A stretch of 64,000 nucleotides of DNA from Myxococcota bacterium. GTDB lineage: Bacteria > Myxococcota_A > Polyangia > Polyangiales > Polyangiaceae. The stretch's first letter is position 1, and the number at the start of each line of letters is the position of its first letter. Below the pieces are notes generated by a model, which had not been told where the DNA came from, did no database searches, and worked only from the letters and a program-made list of their open reading frames with translations. The stretch spans positions 1 to 64,000 of the forward strand of contig CAUJEM010000009.1 in assembly GCA_963169915.1 (NCBI GenBank), read 5' to 3'. This document shows, one piece after another, positions 23,603-32,481 of the stretch. The position numbers and the translations under genes were made by a program.

Positions 23603-25369
23603 TCACTTGGAGAGGCGCTTGGCCAGCAGGTCTCCCAGGGTCCCGAAGCTGCTCTCTGCCTTGAGCTTCTGGCGGTACTCCTTGGTGGCCCGCTTCTCCT
23701 CGTCCTCCGCCAGCCCGCGGATGCTGAGCTTCGGCTCGTTGCGGTCCAGGTCGATGATCTTGGCCTCGATGATGGCGCCCTGCTTGAAATGCTTGCGCAG
23801 ATCCGTGCCGCGCTGGGTCCCGGTCTGCCCGGCGGGGACGAAGCCGCGCGCGGCACGCCCCATGACCCCCAAGATACGGACGACGAGGCCCGCGGGGTCC
23901 GCCTTCAGCACCTCCGCCTTGACGCTCCCGTACTTGACGATGCGCTGGGGTTCTTCATTCTCACGCCCTGGCGGCGGTGGAGGCTGTAGCCCGATGCGGC
24001 GCGCGTGGACGTCGAAATCCACGACGACGACGTCGAAGTCTTGTCCCACGCTGACCAAGCTGGCGGCCGTCTCTACCCGCTCGAAGGACAGATCCGAGAC
24101 GTGGACCATCCCCTCGAGGCCGGGCTCGAGCTCCACGAAGGCGCCGTACTTCTCCACGCGCGTGACCTTGCCGGCGTGACGCGTCCCTGGGGCGAACTTG
24201 AGCTTGGCGGCGGCCCAAGGATCTTCCACGAGCGCCTTGCGCGAGAGCCAGATCTTCCCGCGCTCGTCCACCTTCGTGATCTTGACGTCGAACCTGTCGC
24301 CGGGCTTCATCAGCTCAGCGAGCTTGGCTCGGGGATCGTGGCTGGCCTCGGAGACGTGGATGAGCCCCTCGAGGCCCTCCGCTGCCGGCAGCGCCACGAA
24401 GGCGCCCCACTCCACGACGGTGCGGACCACGCCCTCGAGCACCTGGCCCTCGCTGAGCAGGGTGAGCGCGTGCTTGCGTCGCTCTCTGGCCTCTTGCTCC
24501 AGCATGGGGCGCCGCGTGACGACCACGTCTCGTCCCTGGCTCTTGTAGTCCGCGACCTTGAAGTCCAGCCGCTGCCCGACGAGCCCAGCGAAGTTGGCGT
24601 TGCCAGGGTGGAGGTCCATCCCGGACGCAGGCGCGAAGGCCCTCAGCCCGTCGATGTCGACCTCGACGCCGCCCTTGATGACGCCCGTGACGAGGCCCTG
24701 GATGAGCGCGCCGTCTTTGTGGGCCTGCTCGACGCGAGGCTTGGCCTCCTCCTCACGGAGCGGCTTGCGGGTCATCACCACGAGGCCGCCCCGCAGCCCG
24801 TCATTGTGAATGCGCGCGACGAAGCGGTCTCCCACGCTCGGGACCAGATCATCCGGCTCCATCTCCAGGCGATCGAAGATGGCGAGCGCCTTGCCGGACA
24901 GGTCGATCATGATGGCGGTGTCCAGCACGGCCGTCACCTTGCCGAAGGTCTCCTCCCCGACGTGGAAGGGCGCGCGCTCCATCGCGGGGCGCGGGTGATG
25001 CCGCCGCGCGCTGGGGGGCGCGCTCGGCCCTGCGCCCTCGGGCGCGCCCTCGGCGCCCGAGGTAGGCTTCTTCTTCTTACGGCGCCGCTTCTTCTTCTTG
25101 GGGGCGTCGGCGCTGGCGTCGGCTTCGGTCGTCTCCTCCGCGTCGCCGTCGTCGCTGCCCGAGTCGGCCGCGTCCGTGGGCGCGCGGTGCTCGGCCTCGC
25201 CCGCCTCCCGTGGTTCGGCGGTGACCTCGACGGCGGCCGCGGGAGGAGGTGATGACGGCTCAGTCACCGCGGCGTCCTGGGGAGGGGCGTCGCTCCCCTG
25301 CGCTGCAGGAGAGTCCGTGCCGTGAGCTGAGTCGACGTGGGGAGGAGGGGGGGGACGTTCGGAGGCCAT
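23603..25369 (-). CDS. rpsA: Ribosomal protein S1-like protein, five S1 domains with charged N-terminal extension
   Basis: 588 residues. About five S1 RNA-binding folds can be followed: around 130-200 (degenerate), 215-290, 305-380 (EWGAFVALP, GLEGLIHVSEAS), 395-470 (KYGAFVELEPGLEGMVHVSD) and 485-560. Before them is an unusual about 125-residue extension: Pro/Ser-rich, then acidic (DSGSDDGDAEE), then the Lys/Arg tract KKKKRRRKKKKP. S1 domains bind mRNA on the ribosome; the extension is not part of the usual protein. No Shine-Dalgarno precedes the ATG, as in other bacterial rpsA genes. An alternative is a Tex/PNPase-independent RNA chaperone paralogue. Confidence 0.85.
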   Translation of the reverse strand: MASERPPPPPHVDSAHGTDSPAAQGSDAPPQDAAVTEPSSPPPAAAVEVTAEPREAGEAEHRAPTDAADSGSDDGDAEETTEADASADAPKKKKRRRKKKKPTSGAEGAPEGAGPSAPPSARRHHPRPAMERAPFHVGEETFGKVTAVLDTAIMIDLSGKALAIFDRLEMEPDDLVPSVGDRFVARIHNDGLRGGLVVMTRKPLREEEAKPRVEQAHKDGALIQGLVTGVIKGGVEVDIDGLRAFAPASGMDLHPGNANFAGLVGQRLDFKVADYKSQGRDVVVTRRPMLEQEARERRKHALTLLSEGQVLEGVVRTVVEWGAFVALPAAEGLEGLIHVSEASHDPRAKLAELMKPGDRFDVKITKVDERGKIWLSRKALVEDPWAAAKLKFAPGTRHAGKVTRVEKYGAFVELEPGLEGMVHVSDLSFERVETAASLVSVGQDFDVVVVDFDVHARRIGLQPPPPPGRENEEPQRIVKYGSVKAEVLKADPAGLVVRILGVMGRAARGFVPAGQTGTQRGTDLRKHFKQGAIIEAKIIDLDRNEPKLSIRGLAEDEEKRATKEYRQKLKAESSFGTLGDLLAKRLSK

Positions 25370-25402
25370 GGGGAAGGGCAGGGGCTAGGGAGAGGGCGGG
25401 GC

Positions 25403-25430
25403 AATATAGCCGGTCAGGCTCGGCTGCCAA
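25403..25430 (-). promoter_or_regulatory. Sigma-70-type promoter for the S1-like gene
   Basis: On the minus strand TTGGCA (25430-25425), 16-nt spacer, TATATT (25408-25403). The AT-rich -10 stands out in a GC-rich background. Predicted start near 25396, 27 nt before the ATG. Confidence 0.6.
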
Positions 25431-25438
25431 CCGTCCCT

Positions 25439-26548
25439 TCAGCGCATCATCGGAAGGTGACGGTTCTTGCCCCCCGAGCGGTCGATGGTGAGCCCGCCTG
25501 CGCTCTGGGCGTGGTGGGCCTCCACGCGCTCCACCAAGGCCTCTGCCACCGCCACGAAGGCCTTGGCGATGGGAGAGCCCGGCGCCGCTTGCACGACCGG
25601 GGTGCCGGCGTCCCCCCACTCGCGCACGGCGGGGTGCAGCGGGATCTGCCCGAGCAGCGGGGCGCCCGCCATCTCAGCGACCTTCTGCCCGCCGCCGGCA
25701 CCGAAGAGCTCATGGCGTCGGTCACAGCCGTCACAGATGAAGTAGCTCTCGTTCTCGATCACGCCGAGGACGTCCAGGCCCACCTTCTGCGCCATGGACA
25801 CGGACTTGTACACGTCCTGGATAGCGACCTCCTGGGGCGTGGTCACGATGATGCTCCCCGTGGACTTGACCTTCTGCGCCAGGGTGAGCGCGACGTCTCC
25901 AGTGCCAGGCGGCAAATCCAGGATGAGGTAGTCGAGCGCCCCCCACGCGACGTCCTTCAGGAACTGGAGCAGCGCCCCATGGAGCATGGGGCCGCGCCAG
26001 ATGACGGCGGTGTGGGGGTCCTCGAGCATGAACCCGATGCTCATCAGCTTGACCCCGAAGCGAGAGAGCGGCTGGATCTGCTTGCCGTCGCTCATGGGCT
26101 GGCCGGTGATGCCGAGCAAGGTGGGGATGCTGGGGCCGTAGATGTCCGCGTCCAGCAGCCCGGTGCGCAGGCCCATGCGGGCGAGCGCGAGCGCCACGTT
26201 GGTCGCGACGGTGCTCTTGCCCACCCCGCCCTTGCCGCTCATCACCAAGATGACGTTCTTCACCTGCGGCACGGGATCGCCTGCGTCGATGCTGCGGCTG
26301 GGAACGTCCACCTCCCACTCGAGGCTCAGGGCATGCACGCCCTCGACGCCGAGCGCTGCTCGAGTAGCAGCCTCGGTGAGCGCGTCTCGCTGTGGATAGT
26401 TGGGGTTTTGGAGCCGCAGCACCGCCGTGGCGCGTCCGTCGTGGACGCGACAGCGGCCGACCATCCCAAGCTCTCCCAGCGATCGCCCAGCCACTGGCTC
26501 GGAGACCGCCGAGAGCGCTGCCGTGAGCTGACTCTCGATGTCCGACAT
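25439..26548 (-). CDS. Mrp/NBP35-family iron-sulfur carrier ATPase (ApbC)
   Basis: 369 residues. N-terminal MIP18/DUF59-like domain (about 1-85), then a deviant Walker A MSGKGGVGKST, LLDADIYGPSIP, LDLPPGTGD (Walker B region) and CDGC (the C-x-x-C that binds a bridging Fe-S cluster in the dimer). Proteins of this family carry and transfer 4Fe-4S clusters to targets in an ATP-dependent manner. Complete and normal in length. Single gene; its 3' end is 70 bp upstream of the S1-like gene. Confidence 0.93.
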   Translation of the reverse strand: MSDIESQLTAALSAVSEPVAGRSLGELGMVGRCRVHDGRATAVLRLQNPNYPQRDALTEAATRAALGVEGVHALSLEWEVDVPSRSIDAGDPVPQVKNVILVMSGKGGVGKSTVATNVALALARMGLRTGLLDADIYGPSIPTLLGITGQPMSDGKQIQPLSRFGVKLMSIGFMLEDPHTAVIWRGPMLHGALLQFLKDVAWGALDYLILDLPPGTGDVALTLAQKVKSTGSIIVTTPQEVAIQDVYKSVSMAQKVGLDVLGVIENESYFICDGCDRRHELFGAGGGQKVAEMAGAPLLGQIPLHPAVREWGDAGTPVVQAAPGSPIAKAFVAVAEALVERVEAHHAQSAGGLTIDRSGGKNRHLPMMR

Positions 26549-26592
26549 GATGAGCGCCCCCTACGCTCCGGCGCGCTTCGCGTCAAACTGGG

Positions 26593-27837
26593 TCAGGGCT
26601 GGCTCGAGCTGCTGGCGCTCACGTCCGCGCTCGCCCGCACGCTGACGCTGACGCTGGCGGAGGCCGCGCCCGCGGCCTTGAGATCCGCCGCGAAATCCAG
26701 GCCATAGCGGGCGAGGCACCCAGCAGAGCCCGTGATGTCCGCCGCGACGGTCGTCGCGCTGGACGCCACGCTCGTCGCCGCGTCGACCGCCAAGCGCCCG
26801 CGGCTCAGCACCGCCAGCACCTTGGGGAGGTTGGCCTGGAGCGTGCTGGTGAGCCGCGCCGAGCCGCCCGCTTGGACCTCGATGGTGGGCGGAGAGCACT
26901 CCGCCTCGAACTTGCCCCGCCCGTCGCACGCCGCTTCGCAGTTGGCGTCGAGCTCGCAGCTTGGCGGGTCGAGCTTGCCCTCGCAGCGCGGCGCGGAGGC
27001 GGTGCCTTCACAGCTCCCCTTGCACGTGGCCTCGGCGCCGCACGTCACCTGCGTGTTGGCCGCGAGCTGGCACTCCCCGGTGCAGGTGCCCTGGCACTCA
27101 CCCGCGCAGCTCCCGGTGGCGGTGCCGCCGGTGCACGTGCCCTCGCAGGTCCCGGCGCAGGTGGCGCCGCTGACCGCCTGCCCGTCGCACTGCCCGTCGC
27201 AGCTGCCCGCGCAAGACCCACGGAAGCTGCCCGAGCACTGGCCCTCGCAGGTGGCGGAGCACGTCCCCTGGCAGTTGGCCTTCACGCTCGCCGAGCCCTG
27301 GCAGCTCGCGCCCGCCGAGCACACGCCGTCGCACTGGACGCTGAGCTCGCCGGGCGTGCAGCGCGCCTCGACGGTGCCGGGGTCACAGGCGCCGTTCACC
27401 GCGCACTTGCTCTCGCACGAGAACTGCGCCTGAGCGTTCAGGCTGCACCGGCCGCCCGCCACCGTGAACTGGATGGCGCCGGCAGCGCTGATCTCCGCGC
27501 GCAGGGCGGCGGAGGCGGCCGTGCACGCCGCGGTCACCTCGTCGTCCGTGGGCGCCGCGGGGTTGGCGATGGGCGCCGGGGTGCCCCCGAGGTCCGTCGT
27601 GAGGGCGGTGCAGGCCACGGCGAGATCCGCCTTCATCTGCCCGGAGACCGCCACCAGGGCGTCCACCGAGCCGGTCAGGGCGTCCGCGTTGGCCGCGATG
27701 CCGGCCTCGCAGCTGGTGGCCTGCTCCAAGGACTCGCACCCCGGCGTGAGCAGCCCGAGCCCCAACAGACAGAGGCCGGCTTGCAGCGTGCGAGCAGGGA
27801 ACAGGCGGAAGGCTCGAGAGCGGGGGGCGAGGCGCAT
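26593..27837 (-). CDS. Lipoprotein with C-x3-C tandem repeats
   Basis: 414 residues from the ATG at 27837, which has a GGAG site 6 nt upstream; an in-frame extension to 27933 is rejected. The signal ends LLTPGC, a non-canonical lipobox. The middle holds 36 cysteines in all, many in the regular pattern C-x3-C-x3-C (for example CQGTCSATCEGQC and CAGECQGTCTGEC) with Gly/Thr/Glu spacers, giving a low-complexity, knob-like disulfide stack. N- and C-terminal parts are Ala-rich, predicted helical, without cysteines. I do not recognise the function. Cysteine content and signal point to the envelope or cell surface. Confidence 0.78.
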   Translation of the reverse strand: MRLAPRSRAFRLFPARTLQAGLCLLGLGLLTPGCESLEQATSCEAGIAANADALTGSVDALVAVSGQMKADLAVACTALTTDLGGTPAPIANPAAPTDDEVTAACTAASAALRAEISAAGAIQFTVAGGRCSLNAQAQFSCESKCAVNGACDPGTVEARCTPGELSVQCDGVCSAGASCQGSASVKANCQGTCSATCEGQCSGSFRGSCAGSCDGQCDGQAVSGATCAGTCEGTCTGGTATGSCAGECQGTCTGECQLAANTQVTCGAEATCKGSCEGTASAPRCEGKLDPPSCELDANCEAACDGRGKFEAECSPPTIEVQAGGSARLTSTLQANLPKVLAVLSRGRLAVDAATSVASSATTVAADITGSAGCLARYGLDFAADLKAAGAASASVSVSVRASADVSASSSSQP

Positions 27838-27998
27838 GGGGAACTCCGGGGGCGAAAAGAAAGAGGAACTGCGGGAGAGCCGGCGAGGGTGTCCGCGCGT
27901 GGGCTCCCACCGGGGCTGGCCCCAGTGTAGCACGGGCCGCCGCGACGTCCCGCCGGCGCCCCTTCCCCAGGGCTGCGTTTCGTTCTAAGGGCGGCGGC

Positions 27999-28532
27999 AT
28001 GGTAGCTTGGCGAAGCGTCGTGGTGGTGCTGGGGCTCGCGGTCGGGGCGGTCGGCTGTGGCGCCAGCCCGTCGGCTGGGCCCGGCGCGCCGGAGTCCAGC
28101 GGCTCCTTCGCGCCGGATTTCGAGCTCGACACGCTCGACGGCAAGAGCGTGCGGCTGTCGGATCATCTCGGCAAGGACGTCATCCTCTTGGACTTCTGGG
28201 CGACCTTCTGCGACCCCTGCCTCGCCGCCATGCCGCACCTGGAGCAGGTGTACCAGGCCCGCCGGGCTCAGGGCTTGGTCGTGCTCGGGATCTCCATCGA
28301 TGGTCCGCAGAGCATGGCTGCCGTGCGTGGAGAGGTGCAGAAGCTCGGGTTGAGCTTCCCCATCTTGCTGGACCAGGAGTCGCGCGTGGTGGCGCTCTAC
28401 AACCCGCGCACGAGCGCCCCCTACAGCGTCCTCATCGGTCGAGACGGGCGGATCATCAAGAAGAAGGACGGCTACGTCACGGGCGACGCCGCCACGCTCG
28501 AGCGTGATCTCGACGCCGCGCTGGCGCGCTGA
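27999..28532 (+). CDS. Thioredoxin-like lipoprotein (TlpA/ResA type)
   Basis: 177 residues. Lipoprotein signal with VGAVGCG, then the redoxin fold: FAPDFELDTLDGKSVRL, DFWATFCDPCLAAMPHL with the active-site pair CDPC, and the cis-Pro strand as APYSVLIG. Such proteins reduce or oxidise disulfides outside the cytoplasm, for example in cytochrome c maturation or in protein quality control. It is divergent from the C-x3-C lipoprotein and 27 bp from the next, convergent redoxin gene. Confidence 0.9.
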   Translation: MVAWRSVVVVLGLAVGAVGCGASPSAGPGAPESSGSFAPDFELDTLDGKSVRLSDHLGKDVILLDFWATFCDPCLAAMPHLEQVYQARRAQGLVVLGISIDGPQSMAAVRGEVQKLGLSFPILLDQESRVVALYNPRTSAPYSVLIGRDGRIIKKKDGYVTGDAATLERDLDAALAR

Positions 28533-28559
28533 AGCGGCGGCAACGCGCGGCGGCCTGCC

Positions 28560-29264
28560 TCAGTCTTCGAGGGCCGTGTCCACCGCACGCCAAATGGCAC
28601 CCGGCGAGCCGCCGTCCACGACGCTCAGGATGCGCATGGTGCGCGTGTCGATGATGATGTTGGCGGGGAAAAATCCGAAGCTCCGCCTCAGCGCGTTGAT
28701 CTTCTCCGCGCTGTCGATGGCGATGGGGTGGTAGAGCTCGTAGCGGGACGCCCAGGCGACCAAGTCCTTCAGCTGAGCCGGGTTGGCTTGGGAGTCTTGA
28801 GCAAAAATCTCGAGGTAGCGGTAGCCGAAGGGCGCGCGCTCGTCCGCCTCCTCCGAGATGGGGCGCGCGTACTTCACGCCGTTGAAGGAGCCGCCGGTGT
28901 GCTCCGCACGGCAGTAGCCGCACCAGCCCGCCGTCACGTTGATGTGCAGGACCCGCGTGCCGCCGTTGTTCCCCTGGGCGTCGAGGGGATCGTAGTAGTC
29001 CGCGAGGCTGATGGGGGACAGCTTGCTCGGGTCGTAGTCGACCGCTGCGGCGTCCGGGAAGCCCATGAAGTCCAGGTTCGGGATGGTGGAGCCGATGGAG
29101 AAGCCGTAGGGGGCGTCCGGGTAGGGGAGCGCAGCGGTGGAGCGGCGGCCCCCTGGCACGGCTTGGCTCCCGTCGTCGAAGGCGACGGTGTCCATGGGCT
29201 CGGGCCCGCACCCCGTGGCTCCGAACGCGAGGGCTGCGCCGAGGAGAGTGGAGAGGATTCGCAT
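28560..29264 (-). CDS. Redoxin-domain lipoprotein (GWCGYC)
   Basis: 234 residues. Lipoprotein signal with GATGCG. After an about 90-residue lead segment comes HINVTAGWCGYCRAEH, a thioredoxin-like active site with CGYC, then the fold-closing FFPANIIIDTRTMRIL. The relation to TlpA is distant. It lacks the common WC-x-P spacing but retains both cysteines. It shares a divergent 106-bp region with the 47-Cys lipoprotein at 29371, making a functional link plausible (inference). Confidence 0.85.
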   Translation of the reverse strand: MRILSTLLGAALAFGATGCGPEPMDTVAFDDGSQAVPGGRRSTAALPYPDAPYGFSIGSTIPNLDFMGFPDAAAVDYDPSKLSPISLADYYDPLDAQGNNGGTRVLHINVTAGWCGYCRAEHTGGSFNGVKYARPISEEADERAPFGYRYLEIFAQDSQANPAQLKDLVAWASRYELYHPIAIDSAEKINALRRSFGFFPANIIIDTRTMRILSVVDGGSPGAIWRAVDTALED

Positions 29265-29370
29265 TGGTTCAGTCTCCCAGCAGTGGTAAGCGGCGCTGGT
29301 TCGCAGGGCGCCTAGAGCTTAGGGGTCTGCGGTTCAGCGTCAAGCGCCCCAGGGAGAAGGAAGCCGAGAG

Positions 29371-30543
29371 ATGAATCGATGGACGAAGTGGCTGGGGCGC
29401 TCGGGCTTGCTCTTGGCGGTGGCCCTTGGGGGGGCGGCCTTGCCCGTCACGGGCTGCAGCAGCGGCGAGGCCACCTGCGACGGAGTGCAGATCCGGGGTC
29501 GGTGTGAGCAGAAGTGCGACCCTGCCAAGTGCACCGAGGGCTTCGAGTGCGTCGGGAACGCCTGCCGCGCGCGCTGCGTCCATGACTTCGAGTGCGGCGC
29601 GGGCGAGGCCTGCCTCAACACCTACGAGGACACCACGCGGGTCCCGTCGCCGCACTGCTTCCCCTACCTCGAGGGAGAGGTGACGGGTCAAGGGACCGGG
29701 TGCGCGTCGGACGGGGAGTGCGACACTCGACGTGGCTGGGCGTGTGTCGCGGCGACGTGCCAGCGCGTCTGCAAGAGCCACTCGGACTGCCCGAACGGCT
29801 CCTGCACCGGTCAGGCCGAGGGGCGTTGGCTGTGTGAGCCGGACACCGTGGACCACGCTCCGGGGCGCTATGGAACCACCTGTCCGAACGGCGCCGCGGA
29901 CTGCGACGCGAGCGGCGGCTTCGTCTGCATCGGCCGCGGCATCCAAGATCCGGACAACTACTGCTCGAAGAAGGGCTGCACGGCGGACTCGGAGTGCCCG
30001 AGCGGCCTCTACTGTGGAGCCTATGGAGAGGGGACCCGGGCTTGCCTGAAGCGGGACTACTGCCGGAGCTGCGAGACGGATCTCGACTGTCGTGGGCTGC
30101 CGAACCAGGTGTGCGCGCAGGACGCAGGGGGCAAGAAAATCTGCACCCAGCGCTGTGATCCGAAGGTGGCGCTGCCCTGCCCCTGGGGCGCGGCGTCGAC
30201 GTGCGCGGAGACCGACCCCACCGTGGGTGGACCGACGTGCAGCCACGCGTTTGGCTCCTGCGTGGGCAGCGGCAAGGCCTGTGAGCCCTGCACGGCCAAC
30301 GAGGACTGCGGATCCCAGGGGGCCTGCGTCGCCATCCTGGGTTCCTTGGAGCGCCTGTGCATCGACATGAGCTTCACCTGCGAGAAGAAGGAGGACTGCC
30401 CGCTGTCCCCGGATGGGCTCCAGATGGACTGCCTGAGCGCCGACGCCGCGGCGGAGAGCGATCTGTACAAACGCTGCGTCCCACCGAACATCTACGAGGG
30501 GAGCCTCAGCGTCGGGGGCGCTCGTTACAGCTGCTGGCAGTAG
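29371..30543 (+). CDS. Cys-rich lipoprotein (47 cysteines)
   Basis: 390 residues. Signal ending PVTGCSS (lipobox TGC) leaves one lipid-bearing cysteine and 46 others, an even number suitable for complete disulfide pairing. The body is built of short repeats such as C-x5-C-x(5-6)-C (for example CTADSECPSGLYC, CTANEDCGSQGAC), like the Dickkopf/EGF-like small modules found in many myxobacterial surface proteins. A GGAGAAGGAAG stretch precedes the ATG. The function is unknown. Divergent from a redoxin lipoprotein that could be its folding partner. Confidence 0.82.
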   Translation: MNRWTKWLGRSGLLLAVALGGAALPVTGCSSGEATCDGVQIRGRCEQKCDPAKCTEGFECVGNACRARCVHDFECGAGEACLNTYEDTTRVPSPHCFPYLEGEVTGQGTGCASDGECDTRRGWACVAATCQRVCKSHSDCPNGSCTGQAEGRWLCEPDTVDHAPGRYGTTCPNGAADCDASGGFVCIGRGIQDPDNYCSKKGCTADSECPSGLYCGAYGEGTRACLKRDYCRSCETDLDCRGLPNQVCAQDAGGKKICTQRCDPKVALPCPWGAASTCAETDPTVGGPTCSHAFGSCVGSGKACEPCTANEDCGSQGACVAILGSLERLCIDMSFTCEKKEDCPLSPDGLQMDCLSADAAAESDLYKRCVPPNIYEGSLSVGGARYSCWQ

Positions 30544-30567
30544 GCCGTAGGCCCTGCGCGCGCGGGC

Positions 30568-32481
30568 TCAGAAGCGCACCGTGGCGTCGAGCCGCGCGCC
30601 CTCGAAGGCCGGGAAGACCCGGCAGACGCCGGCCACGCAGCGCAACGCGCCCCGACGCTGGCCGACGAACAGCCCCACGCTAGTGTCGCTCGTGAAGCGC
30701 CACCCGAGCTGACCGTTGAAGTAGGTCGTCGGTACCCCGGGGGCGGTGGAGTACTCCACGCCGAGCGCCGCGGACAGGTGCGGCGCCCACTCGAAGCCCG
30801 TCAGGTGTTGCCCCTCGACCCACGGCGTGTGGGTCAGCTCCGTCTCCATGCGGCGGCGGTGCCACCCTTGGAGCTGCAGGGACCACGGACCACCCAGTGA
30901 GCGGATGGCGTCGTAGCGGAGATAGGTCTCTCGATAGTACGTCTGGGTGGTGCCGCCGGGGACCCGCAGCTCGAGCTCCGCCGTCTCATCCAGGCGCACG
31001 CCGGTGGTGACGGTGACGCGCGATCTTCCGCGCTCGGAGCTGAGCTCGACCCCGCTGGCAACATCCCAGATCCGGTTCTCCTGGGCCGCCGTGGTCTCGC
31101 AGGCCTCGTTGCTGACGCTCTCCGCCCAGGTGTGGCTCCGCCCCACCCAAGCGAAGACGGACCGCTGGGCTGCCACCTCCACGTCCGCGCGTAGCCGCCC
31201 GCCGGTGACGCAGGTGTTGTAGTGATTGAAGGTGGAGTCCACCCACAGGGCCTCCGTGGTGGGGGGGGCGCTGTACTGCACGAGGGAGAACTCGCTGGCG
31301 CGGCCGAGGGCGACGTTGGCCGAGAGCGGGAAAAAGCGACGATAGTGGCGGGCCTCGGCGCTCAGGGTGACGGGAGCGAGCGCCAGCGAGCCGCTGAGGT
31401 AGGCCGCGTAGCCGAGGCTGGTGCCGGCGCCCTGCGCCAGGGTGTGCTCGCCGTCCCGACGCATGTCCTGGAAGGCGAGCTCCGCGTAGAGCGAGCCGGC
31501 CTCGCCCAGGCGCGGCAGCTCCACGGACTGTGAGCCCGTGAAGAGGGTGTTCGAGCTGCGGATCGCGTCGTGGCTCAGGGGAGCCTGGCGGATGAGCAGG
31601 GAGCCCTGGGTCCCCAGCTTCACCGAGCGCGACGCGAGCTCCACCTGCGCGGCCGCCAGGCGATCTGGCGCGTAGGTGCAGGTGGCGAAGGTCTGACAGT
31701 CTCCCGTGTCCTGGACGAAGTCCGTGGGGAGCGCGCGGGGCATGCCGGCCTCCGTGAGGCGGACCCAGCTTGGCAGCACGTCGTCGCTGACCCCGAGCCA
31801 GCGACCGCTCGCGTCGTCGAGGCGCAGCGGGTTCATGGAGCCGCCGAGCGCGGTGAGCCGGAGGCGCAGCGGACCAGCCTGGGTCTTGGCTCCCAGGCGG
31901 ACGCCCCGCACCGTGGTGTCACTCGACAGCTCGTCGAGCTTCCGCACGCTGAGCACCAGCCCGCGCCCAAACTGGGCATAGAAATCACCCACGTCGACCT
32001 CGAGGTCTCGCCCCTGCCACGCGAAGTACCATTTCGCGGGGTAGGCCCAGTTTTGATAGCGGTTCGAGAGCTCGACGCCGGCCTCGTCGAGCTTGCGACG
32101 GAAGTACTCTGGATCGGGCGTGGCCCCCGGAGGTAGGGGGTGGGGGCGCAGGGCCACCATGTCGAGCGCGAGCTGCGTCGCGTTGGGGGAGCGAAAGAAC
32201 CACGCGTTGTCGAGCCGCAGCCCGAGCCGGAAGCTGCCCCACGTGGCCTGGAGATTGAGGCGGTTGTACCAGAAGCCCCAGTCGTCGTTGGCGATCGTCC
32301 CGATGCGGTTGGGGCGGGTGTCGCGGTTGTCGAAGTTGTACGACAGGCTCGTCACCTCCGTGACGTCGACGTTGACGGGCTCATCCCCTAGCGCGCCGGC
32401 CTCCAGCGCCAGCGCCGAGGCCGGGCCGCCCAGCAGCGCGCTCGCCGTGGCGAGGCCGACCCAGCGCGCCGGCCAGCTCAC
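30568..32481 (-). CDS. Outer-membrane beta-barrel protein candidate
   Basis: 637 residues from the GTG at 32481, chosen because its GTGA overlaps the upstream redoxin stop by 4 nt and it exposes a clean signal peptide ending GPASALA. A start at 32517 would overlap by 40 nt. The mature protein has many alternating strands with Tyr/Trp/Arg (DWGFWYNRLNLQATW, FRLGLRLDNAWFF) and ends in ...LDATVRF, the C-terminal aromatic of outer-membrane barrels. It resembles DUF6029-like proteins. The genetic link to a thioredoxin-like lipoprotein and a Gly-rich lipoprotein suggests a joint envelope complex (inference). Confidence 0.78.
   Translation of the reverse strand: MSWPARWVGLATASALLGGPASALALEAGALGDEPVNVDVTEVTSLSYNFDNRDTRPNRIGTIANDDWGFWYNRLNLQATWGSFRLGLRLDNAWFFRSPNATQLALDMVALRPHPLPPGATPDPEYFRRKLDEAGVELSNRYQNWAYPAKWYFAWQGRDLEVDVGDFYAQFGRGLVLSVRKLDELSSDTTVRGVRLGAKTQAGPLRLRLTALGGSMNPLRLDDASGRWLGVSDDVLPSWVRLTEAGMPRALPTDFVQDTGDCQTFATCTYAPDRLAAAQVELASRSVKLGTQGSLLIRQAPLSHDAIRSSNTLFTGSQSVELPRLGEAGSLYAELAFQDMRRDGEHTLAQGAGTSLGYAAYLSGSLALAPVTLSAEARHYRRFFPLSANVALGRASEFSLVQYSAPPTTEALWVDSTFNHYNTCVTGGRLRADVEVAAQRSVFAWVGRSHTWAESVSNEACETTAAQENRIWDVASGVELSSERGRSRVTVTTGVRLDETAELELRVPGGTTQTYYRETYLRYDAIRSLGGPWSLQLQGWHRRRMETELTHTPWVEGQHLTGFEWAPHLSAALGVEYSTAPGVPTTYFNGQLGWRFTSDTSVGLFVGQRRGALRCVAGVCRVFPAFEGARLDATVRF

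Noticed and set aside
26900-27440. CRISPR-like or satellite DNA repeat
   Set aside because: The periodicity is at the protein level (C-x3-C) with variable codons; there are no constant repeats and spacers.
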